Positions 52,806 to 64,000 of a DNA stretch of 64,000 nucleotides are shown in pieces. Source of the stretch: Hanleya hanleyi (lineage: Eukaryota; Mollusca; Polyplacophora; Lepidopleurida; Hanleyidae); NCBI GenBank assembly GCA_036873755.1, contig JAVTVY010017392.1, forward strand, positions 124,001 to 188,000, read 5' to 3'. The notes under the pieces are model-generated. The model searched no databases, had not been told where the DNA came from, and worked only from the letters and a program-made list of their open reading frames with translations. Every line of letters begins with the position of its first letter. Within the stretch, counting starts at the first letter, position 1. A program made the position numbers and the translations under genes.

Positions 52806-55693
52806 GGTCCGTGTAACCTTGCACAATTCAATTTTCGCTTGTTTTTGTTTTTGGTTTCTCAAAATCAAAAATTGACATTTGACCGTCAATGTTCAATTTT
52901 CATTAATCGTTTTCGGTTTCTCAAAACCAAAAATTGAAATTTGACATTCAATTTTCGTTTTTCGTTTTACTTCGCGCAAAAATGAAAATCAAATATTGAA
53001 AATTGCCTCGACTTGTCCGTTTTTCGTTTTTGTCGGGTTTACCAAGGGTAAACCCTACATTAGTATCACTCTTCAGTTTTTCTTTTTTCTTCTGCACATG
53101 TGTAGTTTTGATCTCCTGCCCGGAGACTGTTCTCATTTGATGCCCCTTACAACATTCATAAAAAAGTATCGTTCTTCTGTCTGACAGTCATAAACATATT
53201 TACAATGCATGGTAGCTTGTGCATTTAACTTGATAATGTGAACATTATCGCAGTAAAGTTGATCTTTCCAATTTCTTTTAAAATTTGCCTTTCCATTCTA
53301 TTTTATCCGGTATCATTTGTTACGGCGGGAAGGGTCATTCTCCACGGTCCATTCTCCACACCCGATGTTGATCAGATCTATCGTTGTTCAGATCAGGCAG
53401 TTCGTCTTTGAGCAGTGATTGTGGTTAAGTTTATTATTTATCACAGATGAGTTCTTTTCAAAAGCTTACTTCTCTATAATGTAGACAAATTCGTAATTAT
53501 CTGATAATCAAAGTTGTGCGTCAACAACCTGACTGTGTGGGGAGTGATAGCACACCGACAGGCGACAGTGACCGTCCAGTCTTGAAGAAGAATTTTTTTG
53601 CAGGAAATAAATGACGGTGGAGTTGATATATCTGGGGGTGTTAAAAGCGAAACAGTCCTGGAGCTGAAGCAATCTTGAGTTGATCTATTTTGCTGAAAAC
53701 GGGAGTTAAAACAGGTATTGAAAACAGGAGTTTGAAACAGGTGTTGAAACAGGTATTGAACTGAAAGAAAAAATTTGAACCATACACAGTAAACTACTGC
53801 ATATAACAAAATGGGAGTTTCTTTGGAACAGTATAGACTTTGCATCGGCAAACATAATATTATTTGCCACTCTATACAAAGTAAGTTATCACAGCTTATG
53901 CTTCCAATTATCTATGCATTTCTACATTACTATATCTTAAACGCCACAGTGAATACAATTCAAGTAAACCCGACATCAGTACTTTAAGTACTTTGATTTG
54001 CTTTTAACTTTGACTCGTCAGTGTTAACTGCGCACGCGCACGGCTTATGATGTCACTTTCGTTTCGCGGAGTAATATGGAAAGCGCAAATCGGATTGTTT
54101 AGGCAGGTGTGGAGCATAATATGGAAAACCAATAGGGAGAAAGATATGGGAGTTTCACTACACTATAGATCCCTGGAGCCAGGCATTCGAGCTAGATTAT
54201 AATGGGTCAACAGCGCATGTGCAGAAGAGAGTAGACATTCGTGCAGCAGGTGTGAAGAATTATATGGAGAACAACGGGGCTGATACACATGAGATTGTGT
54301 AGTAGGGTAGTATAATAAATACGTGGGTACCCTAATCATAACCCCCAAAAGGAAATTCCCGCGTCGATGCGTTGAAGCGTTTGACACCCGCACTTAAAGC
54401 GTTGAAGCGTTTTTGACGCTGAACGTTGACGGGCATCTGAACGTTCCAACGATCTAGGTCCCAAAAATAGAGAATGAAGATTGGACCTGAAGCGTTGAAG
54501 CATTCAGACGTCTGGCATGAAATGTGGCGATTGGTGTGCTTGTTTGAAATGGTGGTTTACGGGGCGCTTGCCATATACTGATTTCGTGGCACATCACCAC
54601 GATGTTTAGTCTTATTGGTATTACATCTTAGTTGGTATCTTTATAAATACTATATTTCAAATCAATAACAAATAGCGGCTGTGTGCATGAATGCTGTTCG
54701 CTTTTGTAGCGCTCTGAACATCTATTTTCAAAAATGAGAAAATCTGAGATTGCGTCCTGATTGGCTTAGGCCTCAATGCCAATAACCAGTGAGACCAGCG
54801 GGATGTCACCTATCCAGAACAGCTTGGTGCAGCTTCACAAGTCCAGGAAAATCGTGAATCCTCGCACAGTGCTTACTTGGACATTTTTGGTGATTCGAGT
54901 GAGTGCTCGAGTCGTTGCCTCAATCTCGAACATTTCATCCCCCGCGGTTATTTTGAATTAGCATGCCGGTATCCCAAGCCGGCGGTCTCTGCTTTGACTC
55001 TCGATGTCGATTTCAGCCCGAGACAAAGTTATGCCAGCGATGTCACATCTCAAACCGTGCAGCTAGTGAATTGGCGTAATGAGGTAGCTGAGCCTGTTCA
55101 ATAATTGATTTGATTTAGAGGATACCCCTTGATCTTTTTTTATCCAGAACTACCGTGGGCAACTATCCAAGGCAATGTATAGCTACCCCAATACATCGAT
55201 CAATACACCGTCTTCCGAGGATGACCTGATGGGCCACATGCCTCTCACGCTCCACACCTCTTATACGACACGATTTGCGTTTTCTATTCTACTCGTCTTA
55301 TCGGAAGTGACATCATAACCCTTCCACGTGCGAACTTAACATTGATGCCTCAAAGTTAAAATCAAAAAAACGAAAAACGGACAAGTCGAGGCCATTATTT
55401 TCATTTTTACGCGAAGCAAAACGAAAAACGAAAATTGAAAATTGACTGTCAAATATCAATTTTCATTTTTTGTTTTTGTAATCCCAAAATCAAAAATTGA
55501 CGGTCAAATTTCAATTTTTGATTTTGAGATCACAAAAACAAAAAACGAAAATTTAAAATTGACGGTCAAATTTCAATTTTTGATTTTGAGATTACAGAAA
55601 CAAAAAACGAAAACTGAAAATTGACGGTCAAATTTCAAGTTTTGATTTTGAGAAACCAAAAACGAAAATTGAACTGTGCAAGGTTACACGGAT
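52806..55693. mobile_element. Inverted-repeat element, about 2.9 kb
   Basis: The outer ends are TCCGTGTAACCTTGCACA (left) and its near-perfect complement TGTGCAAGGTTACACGGA (right). The A/T-rich arms continue inward about 200 bp (left) and 330 bp (right) with repeated CAAAAATTGA and TTTGACNGTCAA units, and both reach GACAAGTCGAGG. The interior is diverse and includes one coding-like stretch. I find no transposase; a non-autonomous DNA transposon is likely. Confidence 0.75.
54793..55104 (+). other. Coding-like open frame without ATG (possible exon)
   Basis: About 103 codons ending at TAA 55102-55104 with balanced composition (YLDIFGDSSECSSRCLNLEH, FIPRGYFELACRYP, VSALTLDVDFSPRQ, VQLVNWRNEVAEPV). 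It has no ATG at the front, but AG acceptors lie upstream (for example before 54793). It could be a terminal exon caught inside the inverted-repeat element. No domain is recognised. Confidence 0.3.
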
Positions 55694-55804
55694 CCTCCTA
55701 GGGTTATGTGTTTGAAACTTTGTGTCGAGTTCTACTAGTAACATTTGCGCAATTTTTTCGGTCAGATTTGTCTCCAATGTAATAAAAGGACTGTCAGCTC
55801 TCAA

Positions 55805-57470
55805 GTTTCCGTCGTTCCAGAGATAGGCGCAACCAAAGACAGGCCGGGGCGGGAGGCAGGGGTGCTCCCCCTTCGACCAGGTAGGGTTAATATAAGGCCA
55901 TTTCCAAACTTGAACCCCACAGTACTTCTCGTGTAGTCGAAGTTCTATGATTGAAAACAGTTCTTTTCGTGTCAGGCCGAGAGACAAAACAGTTGTTTTC
56001 TGCGCCTCTTCTCTGGGCTTCACAGCCTTTCATATAAATCTGAGAGCATAAAGTTGGAAAGTACGAAATCGAGTGCATTGTTTCCATGCATATGCTGACT
56101 GTTGAACTGCATGAGGCCTTGATTTTTATTACAAATTTCAGGAAATCTCGAAGAGCTATTTGTTTCCCATTTCAAGTCTCCCAAATTAAAATAACCATGA
56201 AAAAGAATGAAATATTGAGACGCCTTTCTGTGAGGAATCACTAACATCCAGCAAACACACAGCTGTATTATCTGGGGGGGGGGGGCATATATATACAACC
56301 GAGAACCAGAATTCCTTTGCACATTTCATCTCGTATCCGTAATCCCTTTTATGCCTCTGAAAGTGTCCCTTCTAAAACAGCCAACGATGACATTTGGATA
56401 TGGACATTTTGACATTTGGATATGGCTCACACGTGACGTTACACGATTGGATTACAGAACCAAATCAAGATGGTATATAACCCTGTCATTATTAGCGAGT
56501 AATACGTGACGCAGTTCAGACGAATTGGGCCATTAATAAGATCGATCAGGTCGCTAAAGTCATCTACCTTATTTTGTCACTTGGGCAGCAATAACAAAAA
56601 TTCTCCCTCTTTGAAACTCTACCTCCACCTTGGCTGATACCATCTGCTCTGGACGATTTGGGGTGTACCGCAGCATACAGGGAGGGCAGAAAGTGCCCCC
56701 TATATATTTTCGCTATCCCTAGGGCTAGAGTGCTAAAAACTTACCAGACTATATATTTGGGTCAAGCTCTACTAGAAAATGTAAAAAAAAAATCAAGATG
56801 GCCTTCATGGTGATGTTACAATGACGTCATTTTTGTCAGATTTTTCGAATTTTTTATTCATGTGATTTCTTCGCAAAAACTGACTGATTATTTATTTTTT
56901 ACTCACTTTTCCATGCCAAAAAGTAAGAATTTTGAAGAAACCTGATTAAAATGTCAGTTTCTGGTACCCCGCATGGTCGCCATTTTGAATTTACCCATGA
57001 TCCTCTGCTCGGCGGTCAGGCAAATAGGCTCAAAATGAATCCAATATGATAAACTAAATTCAAGTTTTTGTCGTTCCAGAGATAGGAGCAAACAACCAAC
57101 AGGCAGGTTAAATAAGGCCATTTCCCAACTTGGGCTCCACAGTACTTCTCATGTAATCGAAGTTTTATGATTGAAAACAGTTTTGTTCCTGTCGGGCCGA
57201 GAGACAAAACAGTTGTCTTCTGCACCTCTTTTCTGGGCTTCACATCCTTTCATATCAATCTGAGATTGTAAAGTTGGAAAGTACTAAATCGAGTGTATTG
57301 TTTTCATGCGTATGCTGACGGTTGAACTGCATGAGGCCATGATTTTTTATTACAAATTTCAAGAAATTTCGAAGAAATATTCCTTTCCCATTTCAAGATT
57401 CTCAAATTAAAATAACGATGTAAAATGAAGTATTGAGTCGCGCATTAATGCTACTTTCAGTAAAGAATCA
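55805..57470. repeat. Duplicated repeat of about 390 bp (two copies)
   Basis: Copy 1 is about 55805-56310 and copy 2 about 57062-57470. Both contain GTCGTTCCAGAGATAGG, ATAAGGCCATTTCC, GATTGAAAACAGTT and GAGAGACAAAACAGTTGT. The sequence between them (56310-57060) shows no gene. Copy 2 is cut by the retroelement and continues at about 59650 (ACACAGCTGTATTATCTGGG). Confidence 0.8.
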
Positions 57471-57472
57471 AA

Positions 57473-59640
57473 TTACAAGCATCTGGTCCGTCATTCGTAA
57501 TTCAGCTGTCGTCCATTAGAGAATATCCGCGTCCATAATCCAAAGACCAATTCCATATTCCATATAACAGTATTAGCACGTAATTCAAAAAGACAATCAT
57601 AGTATACATAAACATAGGCTTGTTTCTTGCAAGAGAGAAGCGGTCAACAGTTTTCAATGCTGCCAGCAAGACATCATGATGTTCTACAAATATCAAATCC
57701 GTATCGCTGAACAGTATTCTTAATCCATAATATTCGTTTTAAAGTCGTCATCTAAAGAATGATGTATCTCAGTCACGCTTTGATTGTGATTCTTCATATG
57801 AGTACCGTGAGGATCTTGAAGTAAATGGGTGCATACGGCCCCTAGCGTCGGGTTAAGCGAAATTAGACACAAGTTACGAAACGTAACGCCATAGATCTTG
57901 CACGCTACGCTCGCATTTTGCAATCAGCATGCGATATGTATCGCCAAATTTGAGAAACTTTGAGTGGAGGCACTTGGTGGTGTAGCCCTGTTTTATAAGT
58001 TTCTGCAACAATGTTTTGTGACGTTGATTAAAATCGTCACATTTAACACAGGATCTAGCAAATGCTACTAGGCGTGATATGTATACGCCATATGCAGGTC
58101 CCACTGGAATATTACTGTCCAGAAAGGGATAGTTTACGATGTCGAAATTGTAATCATCTCTTTTGTCATACAGTCGACGAGAGAGAAGGCCCGCTTCATT
58201 TTTTATAGGGATATAGGTCTAAATACGATGTGCCTGTAGGGTTATCTGTAGTTTTCTTCAAATCCAGTGAAGGTGGATATATATCCTTCACTGCGTCATT
58301 CATATAGCGATTATCCACAGCGAGAAGTTCGTCTATATAGCGTTTGGTGAATGAGAAGGAACGGGCTTTGAATGGATCGGTTTTTGAAAGCGCCTGCATA
58401 TAGTCATATTCATAAGAGAACAGATACAGGTCAGCCAACAGGGGTGCACAATTAGTACTCATTGGAATACCTATATGCTGCTGATATATTGTGTTGCCAA
58501 ATTTCACATAGATATTATTAATGAGAAATTCAAGCAACTCTATAAACAAAGAAACATCCCATGAATGATATCTCTTGTATGTAGTAGAGCTAAAGAATGC
58601 TTTACGGCATCCGACATTAATGTATCTACGATCAGTTTTCTTGAATACAGATACTATTAATGAACTTAGACGGTCAATAAGGTCCTGATGAGGGATTGTA
58701 GTATAGAGAGTTGAGAAATCCCATGTGGATACATGTCTATACGGTATTTGACCTTTAGCATCAAGTTCTTCTGTAAGAATATCCACATACATTCAACGCC
58801 AGAGTTTTTAGAAATAATGGCGCAATACCTTTCCCAAAATGTTTTTACCTCCTGAAGGGCCCTCGTCAGCTTGGTGGTGCAGCTTCTAGAACCAGCTATG
58901 AATCTAGTTCTGTATGGTGATTTATGCATTTTGGGGGTCCAGTATACTTTTGGTATATCATTATGTTTGATTGGAATACAAATACCTCTTTCCTTGAGAA
59001 ACGTTTTGTGATTGTTAAATAAATCTTCCAGAGTAAATGTAGTTTGAGAGTAAGTAGACGTATTTGATGACGATATGATTACACTCAATTCTTCAATCAG
59101 CACCTGGTAATAGTAATATTTACATATGAATATTATATTATTTGGAGCTGTGTCTGCTGGGACTATGACGAATTTACTCTGGAGATTTGCTAGAACTTCT
59201 TGCGAATTGGGGCTTCTCTCAGTACCTGTTTTGCTTGGGGAAGGGTACTTGTCAATATGGTGGATTGTTTCAACGACCTTGCTCTTGGTGAGGTCCAACC
59301 AATCAGCGAGTACTGTAGGTTCAACTTTTTCTCCCTTAGAACCAATCAATAACGTACTGTTCCAAAGCAGACATGGCTATCTTCTGGTCGGCCTTCAGAT
59401 TTATATTTCTCGGCTCTCTATATTTAGGTCCCCTCATCAGGAGTAATCTTAGGTTCTTATCACTCACCAATCACAACATGTTTGCATGGTGTATAGATAA
59501 AGTTCGACGATTCACAATCACAACTATAGCCCCCCGACGTGTATAAGTTCCAGTCAAATTCCTTGACAGCATTAGAGTAATTGAATATTTTTTGTGGCTA
59601 TAGATTTAGTATACTTATATGAAATGCAAGGAGGTTTTGT
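57473..59640 (-). mobile_element. Penelope-like retroelement, longer copy
   Basis: About 2.17 kb on the minus strand, inserted into copy 2 of the flanking repeat. Its 3' end matches the insertion in the Polinton capsid gene. The reverse transcriptase lies in three shifted frames, so this copy is dead. Assignment to Penelope-like elements rests on the overall RT style and is moderate. Confidence 0.7.
57874..59349 (-). pseudogene. Reverse transcriptase of Penelope-like type (frame-broken)
   Basis: Three minus-strand pieces. The first, 59349-58666, has LPKVYW-type PKVYWTPKMHKSPYRTRFIA and ends in fingers sequence. The second, 58792-58196, has STLYTTIPHQDL, GIPMSTNCAPLLADLYLFSY and the palm box KRYIDELL. 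The third, 58104-57874, is the thumb, with GVYISRLVAFARSC and ending RYVS. The catalytic YxDD is YIDE here (about 58327-58336), so even the palm is altered. No GIY-YIG endonuclease domain is visible. Confidence 0.75.
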
Positions 59641-59705
59641 AAACTTAAAATAGTTACACAGCTGTATTATCTGGGGGCATATTTTACACAACCGAGCATC
59701 AGGCA

Positions 59706-60427
59706 ATGTTGATAGAATGTGAAATCGGTTGTCGTTCTTATTCGTCTAAGCAAGAAGTTATAAATAGTGACCTATCAGAGTAAATCATTTTGATTTCAAT
59801 CCTAAACGTAAAATAGTCGGTTTTACCATCATTTTCTCAATTCGAATATAAACAAATATGTAATATGTTTCGTCAACATGTCCATAACAACTGACTTAAT
59901 ATGCAATAGTCATAGAACCCCGGTACTCGAGTGTTTATAAACTTTATCAATTGTTCACTTGCTTATTCATACTATCGATTTACACGATGTCTGATCTGTA
60001 GTCAGTTGTATGGTTTAATATTCATTTCTCAGTACCCTTGTAGCCTCTTTGCGTAAAGATTATACCAGTTGGAAAGTGGAATAAGCAGATTTGAATGGAT
60101 TCAAATATCCTATATGGAACGTACTGTATGCACACCATACGGGAAATTATTTGCAGTCTTGTCAGTATCAACGCTTACGAGATCCTCAGACATTTGACCA
60201 CTTCGACAATTTGGCAAAGCACGAAAACGTATAGTGGAGATATTGGCCTATAGCTGCTGTTTTCTTATCTGTTTTCACACAAATTGGAATCTACCATGTT
60301 ATATCTGGGCAGGAATAAATCGACCAGTCAAATGGCACAACGGAGCATGCGCTACAAAGTAATATAGCACATTGTCTTGACGGTGTTAGAGATATCTTTC
60401 TTCATTCGTCGTTTGGGAAATTGAATA
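59706..60427. other. No supported gene; likely promoter flank of the exon at 60428
   Basis: AT-rich, with no domain-bearing frame. No clear TATA box immediately before 60428. Confidence 0.4.
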
Positions 60428-60674
60428 ATGGTCACGAAAAGAAGTAGACTGTTGGTCCTTCTCGTCTTTATACTGAGACTACAACAACGAGGATGTACAG
60501 GTGAACCAACTACAAATCCGCCCATGACTGAACTGCGGTGGCTTAAACAACAGATAGAACAGCTACAGGAGACAATTTCAGAGGAGCGAGGGCAAAGAAT
60601 TCGTCTAGAGAATGCGATGGCCAATTTGACAGAACAGATTAATGAACTAAAATTGAGGCAAAACAAACCTCAAG
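60428..60674 (+). CDS. First exon of a secreted coiled-coil protein
   Basis: An ATG frame of 82 codons ending in phase 1 at a good donor (CAAG|GTAAAT, 60674/60675). Residues 1-25 are a signal peptide (basic MVTKRSR, hydrophobic LLVLLVFIL, then CTG). A coiled coil follows (LKQQIEQLQETISEERGQRI, LENAMANLTEQINELKLRQ). This is how many invertebrate C1q-domain or fibrinogen-related lectin genes begin, with the recognition domain on a later exon. That domain is not visible in the window, so the family is inference. An intron would begin at 60675 and contain the satellite. Confidence 0.6.
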
Positions 60675-61240
60675 GTAAATATTACATTGGATAACTATTG
60701 TTAACAAGAATTTCGATGAATTATGATTCAGACAACAGCAGGCAGTTACATGTATGAAGGATTAGACCTAACAGTGATGAAATCGCTGTTAATAATAAAT
60801 CTTGTCCGCAAATAGGCATTAAAACAGACCCAGATTCCTACAAGCCATGCGTGCAGGCTTCTAGATCTAGTAGAAGTAGTGACTGGACAGATCCGGTCAG
60901 ATGCTGAAATATACGGGTACACGTGACAATTTGGGGATTTTGATATTGTTTTATATTCTGTAGCACAGAATACATATAAATTTCGAGAAACAAAAGTAGC
61001 TCATATAGCTGTTCGGTCCGCCATGTCCGCTGGAGCACTGGATCGCATAATGTGTTATGATTATCATACTGAATCAAGTAGGGATCTATAAGCATGGGAG
61101 AACTGTAGAACGTCTGCTTGGAGATATAAATTTTCGCTACACTATCTACATGTAATCCGTGTAAATATCATCTTAAAAATGTTTCACGGGGTTTCTATAA
61201 AATCAGTTTTATTTGCTTACAGAAATCCCCGAGAAGTCTC
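60675..61240. other. Putative intron sequence, nothing recognised
   Basis: Follows the donor at 60674. No exon, RNA or repeat recognised before the degenerate satellite begins. Confidence 0.4.
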
Positions 61241-61249
61241 CGGTCAAGT

Positions 61250-64000
61250 TCCATAAAAGTCTAGGACCCAATCTCTATTATAGAAGAATTTGTATAGAAT
61301 AATGTTCTATAGACTCCAATAATACATATAGAATATTTGTTATATACTTCAACATTGCCTATAGAATGATGTTCGAAAGACTCCAATTATAATGCCTACA
61401 GAAAGGTGTTTTTTAGATTCCAGTAATGCCTATAGAATAATGTTTCATAGACTCCAATAATGCATATAGAACACCTTTCTGAATAATCCAATGATTCCTA
61501 GAGAACACATGTTTTATATAATCCAGCAATGCACAGAGAATACTGATCTGTGGGCTTCATTAAAGCATATAGTTCTATAAACCCCAACAATACATATATA
61601 ATACCTTTCTCTATAATCTCATGATTCCTATGGAATAGATGTCCTATATAATCCATCAATGCCTATTCCATAGATTCAATGGAACCCAATAATGCTCATA
61701 GAACACTTTTCTGTAGATACTCATAATCCATAATGCCTAGAGAATACTGTCTCATACATTTCAATAATGCCTATAGAATACTGGTATATGAACCCCAATA
61801 ATGCATATAGAATACTGATCTGTAGACTACAGTCATGTCAACGGAATAGTTTTCTATAAACTATAATAATACCTATAGAATACCTTTTATATTATCCCGT
61901 GATTCGTGTAGATTTCTGTTTTATGAAGTCCAACTATGACTACAGAATATAAAATTACATGATTCTTATAGAATGCGGTTCCACACACTCTAATAATGCC
62001 TGAAGTACAATGCTCTATAAACTTCAATAATGCATATATAATACTTTCCCATAAAAGTCCATAAGATAAGATACTGCGTTATGTCCTCCAATAACGCCAA
62101 CAGATTCCTGTTTTATAAACGCCAATAATGCCAACAGAATCTTGCACTATAAACTCCAATAACGCTAACAGAATCCTGTTCTATGAGTTCCAATAATGCC
62201 ACAGAATCCTGTTTTATAAACCCCAATATTGCCAACAGAATCCAAGTCTATAAACTCCAATAATGCCAACAGAATCCTGCTTCATAGACCTCAAAAATGC
62301 CACAGAATCCTGTTTTATAAACCCCAATAACGCCAAAAGAATCCTCCTCCATAAACCCCAATAATGCCAACAGAATCCTGCTCTATAAACCCCCAAAATG
62401 CCATAGAATCCTGTTCTATCAACTCCAATAATGCCAACAGAATTTTGTTCTATAAACCCCAGTAATGCCAACAGAATCCTGTTCTATAAACTCCAATAAT
62501 GCCAACAGAATCCTGCTCTATAAACTCCAATAATGTCACAGAATCCTGTTCTATAAACTCCAGTAATGCCAATAGAATCCTTTTCTATAAACTTCAATAA
62601 TTCCAACAGAATCCTGTTCTATAAACCCCAATAATGCCAACAGAATCCTGTTCTATACACCCCAATAATGCCAATAGAACCCTGCTCTATGAACTTCAAT
62701 AATGCCATCATGATCCTGTTCTATAAACTCCAACAATGCCAATAGACTCCTGTTCTATCAACTTCAATAATGCCAACAGAATCTTGCTCTATAAACCCCA
62801 ATAATGCCAACAGCATCCTGTTCTATAAACTCCAATAATGCCAACATGATCCTGTTCTATAAACTCCAATAATGCCAACAGAAACCTGTTCTATACACCC
62901 CAATAATGCCAACAGAATCCTGTTCTATAAACTTCAATAAAGCCAACAGAATCCTGCTCTACAAACCCAAATAATGCCAACAGAATCCTGTTCTATAAAC
63001 CCCAATAACGCTAACAGAATCCTGTTCTATACACCCCAATAATGCCAACAGAATCATGTTCAATACACCTCAATAATGCCAACAGACTCCTGTTCTATAA
63101 ACTTCAATAATGCCAACAGAATCCTGCTCTACAAACCCAAATAATGCTAACAGAATCCTGTTCTATAAACCCCAATAATGGCAACAGAATTCTGTTCTAT
63201 ACACCTCAATAATGCCAATAAAATCCTGTTCTATAAATTTCAATAATGCCAACAGAATCCAGCTCTATAAACTCCAATAATGCCACAGAATGCTGTTCTA
63301 TAAACTTCAATAATGCCAACAGAATCCTGCTCTACAAACCCCAATAATGCCAACAGAATCCTGTTCTATAAACCCCAATAATGCCAACAGAATCTTGTTC
63401 TATACACCCCAATAATGCCAATAGAACCCTGCTCTATGAACTTCAATAATGCCACCATAATCCTGTTCTATAAACTCCAATAATGCCAATAGACTCCTGT
63501 TCTATCAACTTCAATAATGCCAACAGAATTCTGCTCTACAAACTCCAATAATGCCAACAGCATCCTGTTCTATAAACTCCAATAATGCCAACAGAATCCT
63601 GCTCTATAAACTCCAATAATGCCACAGAATGCTGTTCTATAAACTTCAATAATGCCAACAGAATCCAGCTCTACAAACCCCAATAATGCCAACAGAATCC
63701 TGTTCTATACACCCCAATAAAGCCACAGAATCCTGTTCTATAAACTCCAATAATGCCACAGAATTCTGTTCTATAAACTCCAATAATGCCAACAGAATCC
63801 TGCTCTACAAACCCCAATAATGCCAACAGAATCCTGTTCTACACACCCGAATAATGCCAACAGAATCCTGTTCTATAAACTTCAATAATGCCAAGAGAAT
63901 CCTGCTCTACAAACCCCAATAATGCCAACAGAATCCTGTTCTATAAACCCCAATAACGCCAACAGAATCCTGTTCTATACACCCCAATAATGCCAACAGA
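61250..64000 (+). repeat. 34-bp satellite, running off the window
   Basis: Tandem 34-bp units with core AATGCCAACAGAATCCTG and TTCTATAAACTCCAAT. Very degenerate from 61250 to about 62080 and regular from there to the window end, a gradient typical of array edges. Some units lose the AAC of CCAACAG. Non-coding. Confidence 0.95.

Noticed and set aside
62214..62471. 85-codon minus-strand ORF in the 34-bp satellite
   Set aside because: The repeat-derived peptide (ILLALLGF-type) follows the satellite period and has no independent support.

Overview
The window is invertebrate metazoan nuclear DNA. The evidence is host-type exons with splice signals, LINE and Penelope-like retroelement debris, inverted-repeat DNA elements and long satellites. 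I cannot name the species; a marine invertebrate such as a mollusc or lancelet would fit the style of the repeats and genes, but that is inference.

The centrepiece is an 18,257-bp Polinton/Maverick (adintovirus-like) element at 14198-32454. It is bounded by the 6-bp target-site duplication GGCGTA and has terminal inverted repeats (TIRs) of about 350-430 bp. It carries the expected core: protein-primed type DNA polymerase B, chromodomain integrase, packaging ATPase, minor and major capsid proteins, adenain-like protease and two basic capsid-associated proteins. It also has an unusual accessory module in the left third: a CARD-domain protein, two RING-finger genes created by a large inverted duplication, and two proteins with PC4-like repeats. 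CARD and RING domains belong to apoptosis and innate-immune signalling, so I infer host-modulating functions. A tRNA-Leu-like gene lies between the convergent protease and polymerase genes. The element is decayed: polymerase, major capsid, integrase, ATPase and one RING gene are broken, and a retroelement has inserted into the major capsid gene.

Left of the element (1-14190) lie a TTAGGCGCA minisatellite, a LINE reverse-transcriptase fragment, a two-exon host multi-pass membrane protein gene (about 4281-5791, PRRT3/4-like), three copies of a non-autonomous repeat, and a fold-back element (10860-11925).

Right of the element is a 15.5-kb satellite (32524-48026) of a 22-bp unit, interrupted 12 times by a conserved segment of about 90 bp, with a small second block at 52150-52483. 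Then come a possible TATA-driven first exon (49430), two inverted-repeat elements (50.4-51.9 kb and 52.8-55.7 kb), a Penelope-like element nested in a duplicated repeat (57.47-59.64 kb), the first exon of a secreted coiled-coil protein (60428), and a 34-bp satellite running off the window end.
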